From: Rhodospirillales bacterium RIFCSPLOWO2_12_FULL_67_15
GTDB taxonomy: Bacteria; Pseudomonadota; Alphaproteobacteria; Rhodospirillales; 2-12-FULL-67-15
Assembly: GCA_001830475.1 (NCBI GenBank)
Contig: MIAC01000064.1
Location: forward strand, 1-8,831
Direction: 5' to 3'
Length of the DNA stretch: 8,831 bases
Shown: piece by piece, positions 1-6,833 of the stretch
How positions within the stretch are numbered: the stretch's first letter is position 1
Layout: every line of letters starts with the position of its first letter
Notes under the pieces: model-generated
What the model was told of the DNA's origin: nothing
The model's input: only the letters and a program-made list of their open reading frames with translations
Database searches by the model: none
Translations under genes and position numbers: made by a program

Positions 1-16
1 GAGGGACCCGCGCCGC

Positions 17-105
17 TTAGCCGTAGACGGCGCGCTGTTCAACCACGCTTTCGGGGTTCTCGTGGACGATGACCTCGGCGTTCGGGTATGCGGCCATGAT
101 CCGCG
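17..105 (-). pseudogene. C-terminal remnant of a CDF metal exporter
   Basis: Read on the minus strand, this stretch encodes 27 residues ending in AVYG and a TAA stop. 22 of the 27 match the C-terminus of the intact CDF protein at 6834-7763, including AYPNAEVIVHE. At nucleotide level 75 of 84 positions agree, and all nine differences are transitions. Upstream of about position 105 the similarity collapses, and an in-frame TGA lies at 149-151, so no transporter body is attached. The last metal-ligand motif of the family, HxD, reads HEDP in the intact copy and HENP here, so the aspartate is lost. It is best read as a dead fragment of a paralogue or a displaced 3' end. The gene's natural downstream neighbour lies left of the window. 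Confidence 0.8.
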
Positions 106-142
106 CATCCATGGAGCCGCTCGCGCGAGCTTCGCCAAGGAT

Positions 143-159
143 GCCGGGTCAAGCCCGGC
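143..159. repeat. Short palindromic intergenic element
   Basis: A perfect 6-bp stem GCCGGG/CCCGGC encloses the loop TCAAG, and AT/GAT flanks extend it imperfectly. From memory, near-identical elements are scattered in many alphaproteobacterial intergenic regions. It lies downstream of the osmC-like gene and could form a hairpin in that transcript, but no T-run follows, so I do not call it an intrinsic terminator. It also marks where the CDF remnant's reading frame breaks. Confidence 0.6.
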
Positions 160-183
160 GATGACAGCTTTCCCGGATGTCTT

Positions 184-207
184 CTCCGTGTCTCCGCGTC
201 TCTGTGG
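184..207 (-). repeat. Three 8-bp units downstream of osmC-like gene
   Basis: On the plus strand three consecutive octamers read CTCCGTGT, CTCCGCGT and CTCTGTGG. On the minus strand this is the phrase ACCACAGAGAC followed by GCGGAGACACGG. The block starts 11 bp beyond the stop codon of the osmC-like gene. I recall similar phrases dispersed in intergenic DNA of many unrelated environmental bacteria, with no assigned function. That recollection needs a database check. Confidence 0.5.
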
Positions 208-218
208 TTCCTTTCACG

Positions 219-743
219 TTACGATCCGGCGGCCTTCGAGATGTCGAGTCGGGCGCTGAGCTTCGGCGGCTTGTTCAGCGTCTGGAAGACCACGCAATAA
301 CGCTCGGTCAGGGTCAGCAGCTTGTCGAGCTGCTCCGGGCTCGCGTCGGTGGCGACGTCGAATTTGAGCCGCACCTCGCGGAAGCCGACCGGTGCGTCCT
401 TGGCGACGCCCAGCGTGCCGCGAAAGTCGAGATCGCCCTCGGCGCTCACCCGGCCGCTCCGGAGCTCGATGCCGAGCGCGGTGGCGACCGCCTTCAACGT
501 CACCCCGGCGCAGGCAACCAGCGCCTCGAGCAGCATGTCGCCCGAACAGGCGAAAGTGCCGTCGCCGCCGGTGGCCGGATGGAGCCCGGCCTCGACGATG
601 GCGCGGCCCGTTTCCACCTTGCAAGCGATATGAGCGTCGTCGAGCTTGCCGCTCGCCTTCAGGGTGATGACGGCGGCATCGGGTGCCTCGCGGTACTTGG
701 CCTTGAGCGGCGTCTGTATGGCGCGGAGATCGTCGGCATTCAT
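219..743 (-). CDS. OsmC family protein (peroxiredoxin-like)
   Basis: The 174-residue product matches the OsmC/Ohr fold family, whose members reduce organic or inorganic hydroperoxides in the cytoplasm with a pair of cysteines. The first conserved cysteine is Cys78 in LLEALVACAG, at the start of the long central helix. The second is Cys150 in the context TERYCVV, where OsmC proteins usually have a C-P-V motif; the proline is replaced here by valine. The length is slightly above the usual 140-160, with an extra N-terminal segment of about 20 residues. The start was chosen at the ATG ending at 743 because GGGGGAG lies 7 nt upstream. The same frame stays open to 1004, but those codons come from the hairpin repeat and the antisense of the DUF559 remnant. 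It is a separate transcription unit from the kinase gene upstream. Whether it acts as a true peroxidase cannot be told from sequence. Confidence 0.88.
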   Translation of the reverse strand: MNADDLRAIQTPLKAKYREAPDAAVITLKASGKLDDAHIACKVETGRAIVEAGLHPATGGDGTFACSGDMLLEALVACAGVTLKAVATALGIELRSGRVSAEGDLDFRGTLGVAKDAPVGFREVRLKFDVATDASPEQLDKLLTLTERYCVVFQTLNKPPKLSARLDISKAAGS

Positions 744-750
744 GAGCGCA

Positions 751-757
751 CTCCCCC
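751..757 (-). promoter_or_regulatory. Ribosome binding site of the OsmC gene
   Basis: The minus strand reads GGGGGAG, 7 nt before the ATG at 743. It decides this start over the upstream in-frame ATG at 1004, which has no comparable site and would add 87 residues of repeat-derived sequence. Confidence 0.65.
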
Positions 758-789
758 AAGATCGCGGATCGGCCGCCAACCATAGCAGG

Positions 790-918
790 AACGCCGACCG
801 ACGGCGCACGGCTTGGCTGAAAGCCCGGGGCTGGCGCGTGCTCCGCTTTTGGAATAACGACATCCTTGCCAACACCGAAGGCGTGGTCGGAATTATACTT
901 AGAACGTTGGAAGCGGCC
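790..918 (+). pseudogene. C-terminal remnant of a DUF559 endonuclease-like protein
   Basis: The plus strand reads NADRRRTAWLKARGW and continues RVLRFWNNDIL, then a helix-like end IILRTLEAA. This is the typical C-terminal end of DUF559 proteins (Vsr-like, PD-(D/E)xK-type nuclease fold), where the arginine, the tryptophan and RFWNN are characteristic. The N-terminal two thirds, with the catalytic acidic residues and the VELDGxQH-type motif, are missing. Upstream in this frame is only the antisense of the osmC-like gene and no start codon of its own. The frame runs past the domain end to a TGA at 958-960. This is a degraded gene end, now forming the upstream region of the osmC-like gene. It is unlikely to make a working protein. 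Confidence 0.75.
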
Positions 919-961
919 CGTCCGGCGAAGTCCCGGAAACCCTCACCCTCCCGGTCCTGAC

Positions 962-1060
962 GGGCCGGGCCCCTCCCTCTCCCGCTGTCGCGGGAGAGGG
1001 GCATTAGCCCGGGCCGGGCCCCTTCCCTCTCCCGCTATCGCGGGAGAGGGGCATTAACCC
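962..1060. repeat. Tandem 50-bp hairpin repeat, two copies
   Basis: Copy 1 spans 962-1010 and copy 2 spans 1011-1060. They begin GGGCCGGGCCCC and end GCATTA(G/A)CCC, differing by one indel and two substitutions. Each holds an 11-bp perfect inverted repeat, CCCTCTCCCGC/GCGGGAGAGGG, around a 4-base loop: TGTC at 986-989 and TATC at 1036-1039. The stems are 975-985/990-1000 and 1025-1035/1040-1050. Copy 2 and the start of copy 1 are translated as the last residues of the kinase gene at 1004-2593. Minus-strand transcripts of that gene would end in these hairpins. There is no U-tract, so they may protect or weakly terminate the message rather than act as classical terminators. Confidence 0.85.
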
Positions 1061-2593
1061 GAGGGCGGCCAAGGTCTTGGCCAGAGTCCCTTCCCTCGTC
1101 CCGCCGCTGTCGATCCGGGTCCATTCGACGTGGCCGAGATCGTAGGTCTGCTGCCGGCGGAGGACCTCGACCGTGGCGTCGGAGACATCGGCCACGCGCT
1201 CGGCGAGGCGACGCTCCATGAGCGCCGGGTCGGCCTCGAGCCAGAGCCCGTCGAAGGGCACCCCGCACGCCTGGGCGATCCGAGCGAGGCGATCCCTTTC
1301 CTCGGGCCGGGCGAAGACCGCGTCCGCGACCACCGGCCGGCCGATTCGCAAAGCCTCCTCGACGCGCCTATCCAATTCGGCGAAGGTTCGCGTGGTCATT
1401 TCCGCCGAGTAGCCCCCGGGGCCGAGACGGTCGTGCAACCCGACCCCCGCGAGCTGCTTGCGGACCACGTCGGAGCGCACCACCCGCGCCCCCGGCGCCG
1501 CCCCGATCCAGGGGGCGAGCTCGCACGCGAGCCGGGATTTGCCGCTGCCGGAAAGGCCGCCGACGGCGATCAGGCGCGCGCCGCCGGGTTCGAGATACGC
1601 GAACGCTTCCTCCAGATAGCGCCGGGCCTCGGCCCGGCGGGTGTGGGCCTCGGCCGGGTCCGGGAACGCGCGCGCCGCGGTCGCGCCGACGTGGGCGCGG
1701 ATCGCCGCGCGCAAGGAGAGGAACAGCGGGAGGGCCGCCAAGCCCTCGTCGTCGCCGATCGCGTCGAGATAGCGGTTGAGGAACTGGGAGGCCAAGCGGC
1801 GCGCGCCGAGATGATCCAGGTCCATCGCCAGGAAGGCCGCGTCGTAGAGAACGTCGATGACCGCGAAGGTCTCGTTGAACTCGATGGCGTCGAACAGGAC
1901 CGGCCGGCCGTCGATCAGGCAGATGTTGCCGAGATGCAAATCGCCGTGGCAGCGGCGGACCAGGCCGCGCTCCCGCCGCCGATCCAACAGCGGACGCAGC
2001 GCGGCCAGCCGGGCGTCGGATAATTCCTTCAATCGCGTGATCGCCTCGGCCGCGAAGGCGCCGCCCGCCGGCCCGGCCATGCTCGCGGCGTTGCCGGCGA
2101 TAGTCTGGGCGAGGTTGGCCGCCGAATCCGCGTCGCGCTTTTGTTCCGCGTCCCGGTGGAAACCGGCCACCGTCTCCGCCAGCTCCTCGATCCGGTGCCG
2201 CTCCAACATGCCGTTGCGGGCGAGGCGGTCGAACAGCCCGCTTTCGTCGAAGCGGGCCATCTCCACCAACCACTCGACCGGCGCGCCCTCGCCGCCGAGG
2301 GAAAGGCTTCCCCCGGGGCCGCGCGAAAGCCGGACGACGCGCCGGTAGATCATCGGCGCGGTGCGGCGGTTGACGGCGATTTCCGCCTCGCACGCGGCGC
2401 GGCGCTTTTCCAAGGTCGAGAAGTCGAGATAGGGATAGCGCACCGCCTTCTTCAGCTTGAACGCGCGATCCCCGGCGAGAAAGACGACCGAGATGTGGGT
2501 TTCGATCCGGCGCACCCCTGCGACGCCGGCGCCGTAGGTCCCGGGCCGGGACAGAAAGGCGATCGCCTCGGCCTGCGAATCGGCGGCGGTCAT
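1004..2593 (-). CDS. APH-like / P-loop kinase fusion protein
   Basis: The 529-residue protein has two kinase modules and is usually annotated as bifunctional aminoglycoside phosphotransferase/ATP-binding protein (COG2187 plus COG0645 type). Residues about 10-330 resemble the APH fold: a lysine-rich FKLKKA strand at 45-50, the catalytic-loop motif HGDLHLGN at 216-223 with Asp218, and FDAIEFN at 234-240. Residues about 340-513 form a P-loop kinase with Walker A GGLSGSGKS at 345-353, then RSDVVRK at 373-379 and an ERRLAER lid-like helix at 460-466. The natural substrate is unknown; genuine drug resistance is not implied. It starts 7 bp after the RND stop with only a weak ribosome site, which suggests coupling to the pump gene. 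The last 16 residues (MPLSRDSGRGKGPGPG) come entirely from the tandem hairpin repeat, so the original C-terminus was probably near residue 513. Confidence 0.85.
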   Translation of the reverse strand: MTAADSQAEAIAFLSRPGTYGAGVAGVRRIETHISVVFLAGDRAFKLKKAVRYPYLDFSTLEKRRAACEAEIAVNRRTAPMIYRRVVRLSRGPGGSLSLGGEGAPVEWLVEMARFDESGLFDRLARNGMLERHRIEELAETVAGFHRDAEQKRDADSAANLAQTIAGNAASMAGPAGGAFAAEAITRLKELSDARLAALRPLLDRRRERGLVRRCHGDLHLGNICLIDGRPVLFDAIEFNETFAVIDVLYDAAFLAMDLDHLGARRLASQFLNRYLDAIGDDEGLAALPLFLSLRAAIRAHVGATAARAFPDPAEAHTRRAEARRYLEEAFAYLEPGGARLIAVGGLSGSGKSRLACELAPWIGAAPGARVVRSDVVRKQLAGVGLHDRLGPGGYSAEMTTRTFAELDRRVEEALRIGRPVVADAVFARPEERDRLARIAQACGVPFDGLWLEADPALMERRLAERVADVSDATVEVLRRQQTYDLGHVEWTRIDSGGTREGTLAKTLAALGLMPLSRDSGRGKGPGPG

Positions 2594-2600
2594 CGTCGGC

Positions 2601-5600
2601 CTAAGCGCCGCTGAAGGGCCGGCCGTCGTCGCGCAGCCAGACGTAGAGGGCGGGAATCGTCAGCATGGTGAGCGCGGTGGAGGAAGCGAGCCCGAAGACG
2701 AGGGAAATGGCGAGCCCCTGGAAGATCGGGTCGAGCAGGATGAAGGCGGCGCCGGTCATCGCCGCCGCGGCGGTGAGGACAATCGGCTTGATGCGAATCG
2801 CTCCCGCTTCCAGGAGCGCGTCGCGCAAGGCCGCTCCCTTGCCCTGGCGCCGGCGGATGAAGTCCACGAGCAAGATCGAATTGCGGACGATGATGCCGGC
2901 GAGCGCGATGAACCCGATCATGGACGTGGCGGTGAACGGCGCGGAAAACAGCCAATGGCCGAAGACGATGCCGATCAGGGTCAGCGGAACCGGCGTGAGC
3001 ACGACGAGCGGCAGGAGAAAACTGCCGAACTGGGCGACGACCAGGACGTAGATGCCGAAGAGCGCGAAGGCGAAAGCGAGGCCCATGTCGCGGAAGGTGA
3101 TGTAGGTGATCTCCCATTCCCCGTCCCAGAGCAGCGTGACCTTGGATTCGTCCACCGGCTGGCCGTGCAGCCGGATCTCGCCCCTGCCCTTTCCCGCCCA
3201 CTCGGCGCGGGCAAGTTTCTCGCCGACCGCAAGCATGCCATAGATCGGCGCCTCGAAGCGCCCCGCCAGTTCCGCCGTCACCAGGTCGGCGAAGCGCCCG
3301 TCGCGGCGGTAGAGGGGATAGGAGCCGCGCTCGCGCCTGAGGCGCACGACGTCGCCGATCTCGACGTTGGCGCCGGTGTCCGCCGCCTCGCCCGGCGCCG
3401 CGACCGGGGTCGTCAACAGCCGTTCCGCCGGGACCAGGGCTTCCTTGGGCAGGCGGACGGCGATCTCGACCGGGCTGACGCCGGGGCCGCGATGGGAATA
3501 GCCGACCCGCACGCCGCCGAGTAGCGCTTCGAGGGTGTCGTAAAGCGCCTGCTCCTGGACGCCGTGGTACTCGAGGCTTTCCTGCTCGATCTCGACGCGC
3601 AGCCGTTCGGGCGGGGCGCCGAAGGAATCGTCTACGTCGACGACGAAATCCACCGCCTCGAACGCCTTGCGCACCCGGCGCGCCGCCTCGCGCCGGGTCT
3701 CGGCGTCGGGGCCGTAGATTTCCGCCATCAGGGTGCTGAGGACCGGCGGCCCGGGCGGGATCTCGGCGATCTTGAGCTCGACGCCTTCGAGCGCTGGCAG
3801 CACGGCGAGACGGCGCCGGATCTCGAGGGCGATCACGTGGCTTTGCCGCGCGCGATCGCCCTTGGGCAGCAGGTTGACCTGGATGTCGCCCTGCCAGGGC
3901 TGGCGGCGGAGGTAATATTGCCGGACCAGGCCGTTGAAGTTGAACGGCGCCGCGGTGCCGGCATAGAGCTGGAGATGGGTGATCTCGGGAATGTCTCGGA
4001 TGCGGTCGGCGGCGGCCATCAGCGCCCGTTCGGTCGCCTCGAGCGCGCTTCCTTCCGGCAGATCGAAGATCACCTGGAGCTCGGACTTGTTGTCGAACGG
4101 CAACAGCTTCACGGTCACGTGCTGGGTCAAGAACGGAAGACAGGCGACGACGGTCCCCGCCGCCACCGCCGCCAAAAACCGCTTCGCCCGCCGCCGCTCG
4201 GCGAGCAGCGGAACGGCGAGGCGGCGGTACAACGCGCCGAGCCGCCCGACGCGTTCGCCGTCGTGGACGCCGGCCGGCGGCGGCGCGACGCGTTGCAAGA
4301 GCACGGCGAGCCACGGCGCGATCGTCACCGCGACGAAGAACGAAAACAACATGGCGGCCGACGCGTTCGCCGGGATCGGGCTCATGTAGGGCCCCATCAG
4401 GCCGGAGACGAACAGCATCGGCAGCAGCGCGACGACGATGGTGAGCGTGGCGACGATGGTCGGATTGCCGACCTCGGCGACCGCCTCGATCGCGGCGCGG
4501 ACGCGGTCGCGGCCGTCGTTCGCCGCCCAGTGGCGGGCGATGTTTTCCACCACCACGATCGCGTCGTCGACCAAAATGCCGATCGAGAAGATGAGCGCGA
4601 ACAGGCTGACGCGGTTGATGGTGAACCCCATCAGCCACGACGCGAACAGGGTGAGCAGGATGGTCGAAGGCACCACCATCATGACGACGACGCCTTCGCG
4701 CCAGCCGAGCGCGAACGCGATCAGCACGACGATGGAAACCGTCGCCAGCGCGAGATGGAAGAGAAGCTCGTTCGATTTCTCCGTCGCCGTCGCGCCGTAG
4801 TTGCGCGTGACCGTCACCTCGACCCCCGGCGGGATCAGCGTTCCCCGCACCGTCTCGAACTGACGCAGGACCGCGTCCGCGACCGCGACCGCGTTGGCGC
4901 CCTTGCGCTTGGCAACGGCGACGGTGACGGCGGGGCGGCGCTCGAACGTCCCGTCCTGCGTCTTGACCAGGTGCCAGACCCGGCTTTCCTCGGGGCGCGC
5001 GCCGACCACGACCCGGGCGACGTCCTTGACGTAGACGGGACGGCCGTCGCGGCTGGTGATCAGGAGCTGGCCGATGTCCGGCTGGCCGTCGAGCGTCTGC
5101 CCGGCGAGAACCGAAAGCGCGCGGCCGCGCTCGCGCATCTGGCCGATGACGAAGCGACGGTTGGCGTTGCGGACTTTGTCCACGAGCTGGGCGAGAGTGA
5201 CGCCGTAGAGCGCGAGCCGCTCCGGATCGGGCTCGACCCGGATTTGGTCCGCCCGCCCGCCGACGACGAAGACCTGCCCGACGTCCGGCGCCTTGGTGAG
5301 TTGGTGGATCAGATCGTCCGCCACCTTATGGAGCGCGTTGTCGTCCCAGCGCTTCGCGACGTCGCCCTGCGGCGACAGGGTGAGCGTCACGATCGGCACG
5401 TCGTTGATGCCGCGCCCGACGATCAAGGGATCGGGAATGCCGATCGGGATGCGCCAGATGTTGGCGCGGATTTCGTCGTGGACGCGGACCATGGCCGCGT
5501 CCTCGCTGGTCCCGACCGCGAAGCGGACGGTGACGACGGCGCGGTCGTCCTCGCTCAGGGAATAAACGTGTTCGACGCCGTTGATTCCCTTGACGATGTC

Positions 5601-5819
5601 CTCGAGCGGCTCGGTCACCAGCTTGACGACATCGGGCGCCTTGTGGCCGCTCGCCTCGACCTGGATGTCGACGATCGGAACGACGATTTGCGGTTCTTCC
5701 TCGCGCGGGAGCGCGGCGAGGGCGACGATTCCGAGCCCGATCGCCACCACCAGGGTGAGCGGGGTCAAGGGCGAGCGGATGAACGTGCGGGTGAGCTCGC
5801 CGGACAGCCCCAGCGTCAT
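2601..5819 (-). CDS. RND efflux pump inner-membrane subunit (HAE type)
   Basis: This 1072-residue proton-driven pump belongs to the AcrB superfamily. It has the usual twelve membrane spans: one near 18-38, five at about 350-507, one near 548-566 and five at about 911-1060. Two large periplasmic loops lie between them (about 39-345 and 567-905). TM4 carries GILVDDAIVVVEN with Asp418 and Asp419, the proton-relay pair of drug/amphiphile pumps. It lacks the single-Asp VDGA form of CzcA-type metal pumps. The relay lysine of AcrB (Lys940) is arginine here (Arg979 in GIIVRNSIL), while Arg1009 and Thr1016 match AcrB Arg971 and Thr978. From memory, the phrases WDGEW and MIGFIALAG mark a subfamily that shares this arginine. 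Its ATG overlaps the adaptor stop as ATGA, indicating translational coupling. The substrate cannot be assigned; no outer-membrane channel gene is in the window. Confidence 0.93.
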   Translation of the reverse strand: MTLGLSGELTRTFIRSPLTPLTLVVAIGLGIVALAALPREEEPQIVVPIVDIQVEASGHKAPDVVKLVTEPLEDIVKGINGVEHVYSLSEDDRAVVTVRFAVGTSEDAAMVRVHDEIRANIWRIPIGIPDPLIVGRGINDVPIVTLTLSPQGDVAKRWDDNALHKVADDLIHQLTKAPDVGQVFVVGGRADQIRVEPDPERLALYGVTLAQLVDKVRNANRRFVIGQMRERGRALSVLAGQTLDGQPDIGQLLITSRDGRPVYVKDVARVVVGARPEESRVWHLVKTQDGTFERRPAVTVAVAKRKGANAVAVADAVLRQFETVRGTLIPPGVEVTVTRNYGATATEKSNELLFHLALATVSIVVLIAFALGWREGVVVMMVVPSTILLTLFASWLMGFTINRVSLFALIFSIGILVDDAIVVVENIARHWAANDGRDRVRAAIEAVAEVGNPTIVATLTIVVALLPMLFVSGLMGPYMSPIPANASAAMLFSFFVAVTIAPWLAVLLQRVAPPPAGVHDGERVGRLGALYRRLAVPLLAERRRAKRFLAAVAAGTVVACLPFLTQHVTVKLLPFDNKSELQVIFDLPEGSALEATERALMAAADRIRDIPEITHLQLYAGTAAPFNFNGLVRQYYLRRQPWQGDIQVNLLPKGDRARQSHVIALEIRRRLAVLPALEGVELKIAEIPPGPPVLSTLMAEIYGPDAETRREAARRVRKAFEAVDFVVDVDDSFGAPPERLRVEIEQESLEYHGVQEQALYDTLEALLGGVRVGYSHRGPGVSPVEIAVRLPKEALVPAERLLTTPVAAPGEAADTGANVEIGDVVRLRRERGSYPLYRRDGRFADLVTAELAGRFEAPIYGMLAVGEKLARAEWAGKGRGEIRLHGQPVDESKVTLLWDGEWEITYITFRDMGLAFAFALFGIYVLVVAQFGSFLLPLVVLTPVPLTLIGIVFGHWLFSAPFTATSMIGFIALAGIIVRNSILLVDFIRRRQGKGAALRDALLEAGAIRIKPIVLTAAAAMTGAAFILLDPIFQGLAISLVFGLASSTALTMLTIPALYVWLRDDGRPFSGA

Positions 5820-6820
5820 GGCCCCGCCCCCGGCTTGGCGAGCACGTCGCCTTCGGCGAGGCCGGAGAGAACCTCGATCCCGCCGTCGGCGGGCAGGCCG
5901 GGCTGCACCACCACCTCGCGCCCGTCCCTGAGCTTGGCGAAGGTCAGGCCGTGCCGGCGGAACAGATACTCGGGCGGGACGACGAAGGTGCGCCGCTTGC
6001 CGGTGGCGACGTGGACCGCGACCCGTTCGCCGATGAAGTAATCGCCGAGGCCCGCGACGTCCACGTCCGCGACCACCCGTCCCTGGCGCAGGGCGGGATA
6101 GACCTGGACGATCCGGCCGGCGCGCAAGGATTCCTTGCGTTCGGCGGGATCGAGCGCCGCCGCGCCGACCCGAACCTCGTCGCCGACGCGCAAAAAGCGC
6201 GCGTGCCGCTCGGGCAGGTTCAGGCGCAGGATATAGGCGGTGGCGGCGAGCGTGGCGACCGTCTCGCCCGGCAGCACCACCGCCCCGCCGGTCACGGGGA
6301 CGGCGATCACGCGGCCGTCGGCGGGGGCGAGGACCGCGCCCTCGGCCTGCTGCTGGAGGACGACCTTGCGTTCGGCGACCATCGCCACGAGGTCGCGGTC
6401 GACGACCCTGAGGCTGGTCATGGCCTCGTCGAGACGCGCCTGGGCCGCGGCGCCGGTCTCGCGCAGCTTCGCGACCCGGTCGAGGACCGTCTGCGCCAGC
6501 TTCTTTTGCGATTCGAGCGCCTGGATGCGCGCTTCGACCGCCTGGCGCCGGGAATCGAGCTTGGGATCGACCACCTCGGCGAGGACGTCGCCCCGGCGCA
6601 CCGACGCGCCCTCGTCCACGACCAGCTTGGCGACGGTTCCGCCGATGCGGGCGCGGGCGGCGATGCGGTCGACGCTCTCCACCGTCGCGACCACCGCCTT
6701 GCGGTCCTCGATTTCGATCTCGCGGACGGTGAGCTCCTCCGCCGCGGCCGAGGCCGCGTTCGCGGCGAGGGCGAGGACGGCGACCCAGTATCCGGCTTTC
6801 TTGCGCTGGCTGCCGCTCAT
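5816..6820 (-). CDS. RND periplasmic adaptor subunit (MFP)
   Basis: The 334-residue membrane fusion protein links the RND pump to an outer-membrane channel. Residues 1-27 form a Sec signal peptide (KK, a hydrophobic stretch WVAVLALAA, then alanine-rich AXA cleavage options) with no lipobox cysteine, so the mature protein is periplasmic and not lipid-anchored. A split lipoyl/biotinyl-like domain lies at about 52-85 (IGGTVAKLVVDEGASVRRGD) and 160-190 (GAVLAPADGRV, LPGETVA). It flanks a short helical hairpin at about 88-157. A beta-barrel domain follows (LPERHARFLRVGDEVRV) and then a membrane-proximal domain ending in GLAEGDVLAKPG. The compact length and short hairpin fit a small adaptor. It starts 13 bp after the CDF stop, with AGCGGA as ribosome site. 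Confidence 0.9.
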   Translation of the reverse strand: MSGSQRKKAGYWVAVLALAANAASAAAEELTVREIEIEDRKAVVATVESVDRIAARARIGGTVAKLVVDEGASVRRGDVLAEVVDPKLDSRRQAVEARIQALESQKKLAQTVLDRVAKLRETGAAAQARLDEAMTSLRVVDRDLVAMVAERKVVLQQQAEGAVLAPADGRVIAVPVTGGAVVLPGETVATLAATAYILRLNLPERHARFLRVGDEVRVGAAALDPAERKESLRAGRIVQVYPALRQGRVVADVDVAGLGDYFIGERVAVHVATGKRRTFVVPPEYLFRRHGLTFAKLRDGREVVVQPGLPADGGIEVLSGLAEGDVLAKPGAGP

Positions 6821-6833
6821 GCGATTCCGCTCT

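Noticed and set aside
892..897. TATAAT on the minus strand as a -10 box for the osmC-like gene
   Set aside because: The hexamer is perfect, but at 16-18 bp upstream there is only GC-rich sequence with no -35 resemblance, and it lies inside codons of the DUF559 remnant. It could still act weakly; not called.
219..1004. Extending the OsmC gene to the ATG at 1004 (261 residues)
   Set aside because: The extra codons are the hairpin repeat plus antisense of the DUF559 remnant, while a strong ribosome site marks the ATG at 743.
962..1060. The two hairpins as a CRISPR array or classical terminators
   Set aside because: There are only two copies with no spacers between them and no T-run after either stem.
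1004..2593. Aminoglycoside resistance gene
   Set aside because: The APH-like domain belongs to the COG2187 type fused to a P-loop kinase. Members are widespread chromosomal genes, and sequence gives no support for drug modification.
3564..6041. An 825-codon open frame on the plus strand
   Set aside because: It is antisense to the clearly recognised RND pump and adaptor genes. Its translation is rich in Asp, Arg and Gly with no domain, as GC-rich codon bias produces. The same applies to the long antisense frames at 1130-2023, 6240-7940 and 2955-3524, and to the same-strand shadow frame at 2590-4638.
6121..6137. 17-bp near-perfect palindrome CGCAAGGATTCCTTGCG as an operator
   Set aside because: It lies in the middle of the adaptor coding sequence, reads as ordinary conserved-looking codons, and a single 8-bp inverted repeat is not surprising in this length of sequence.
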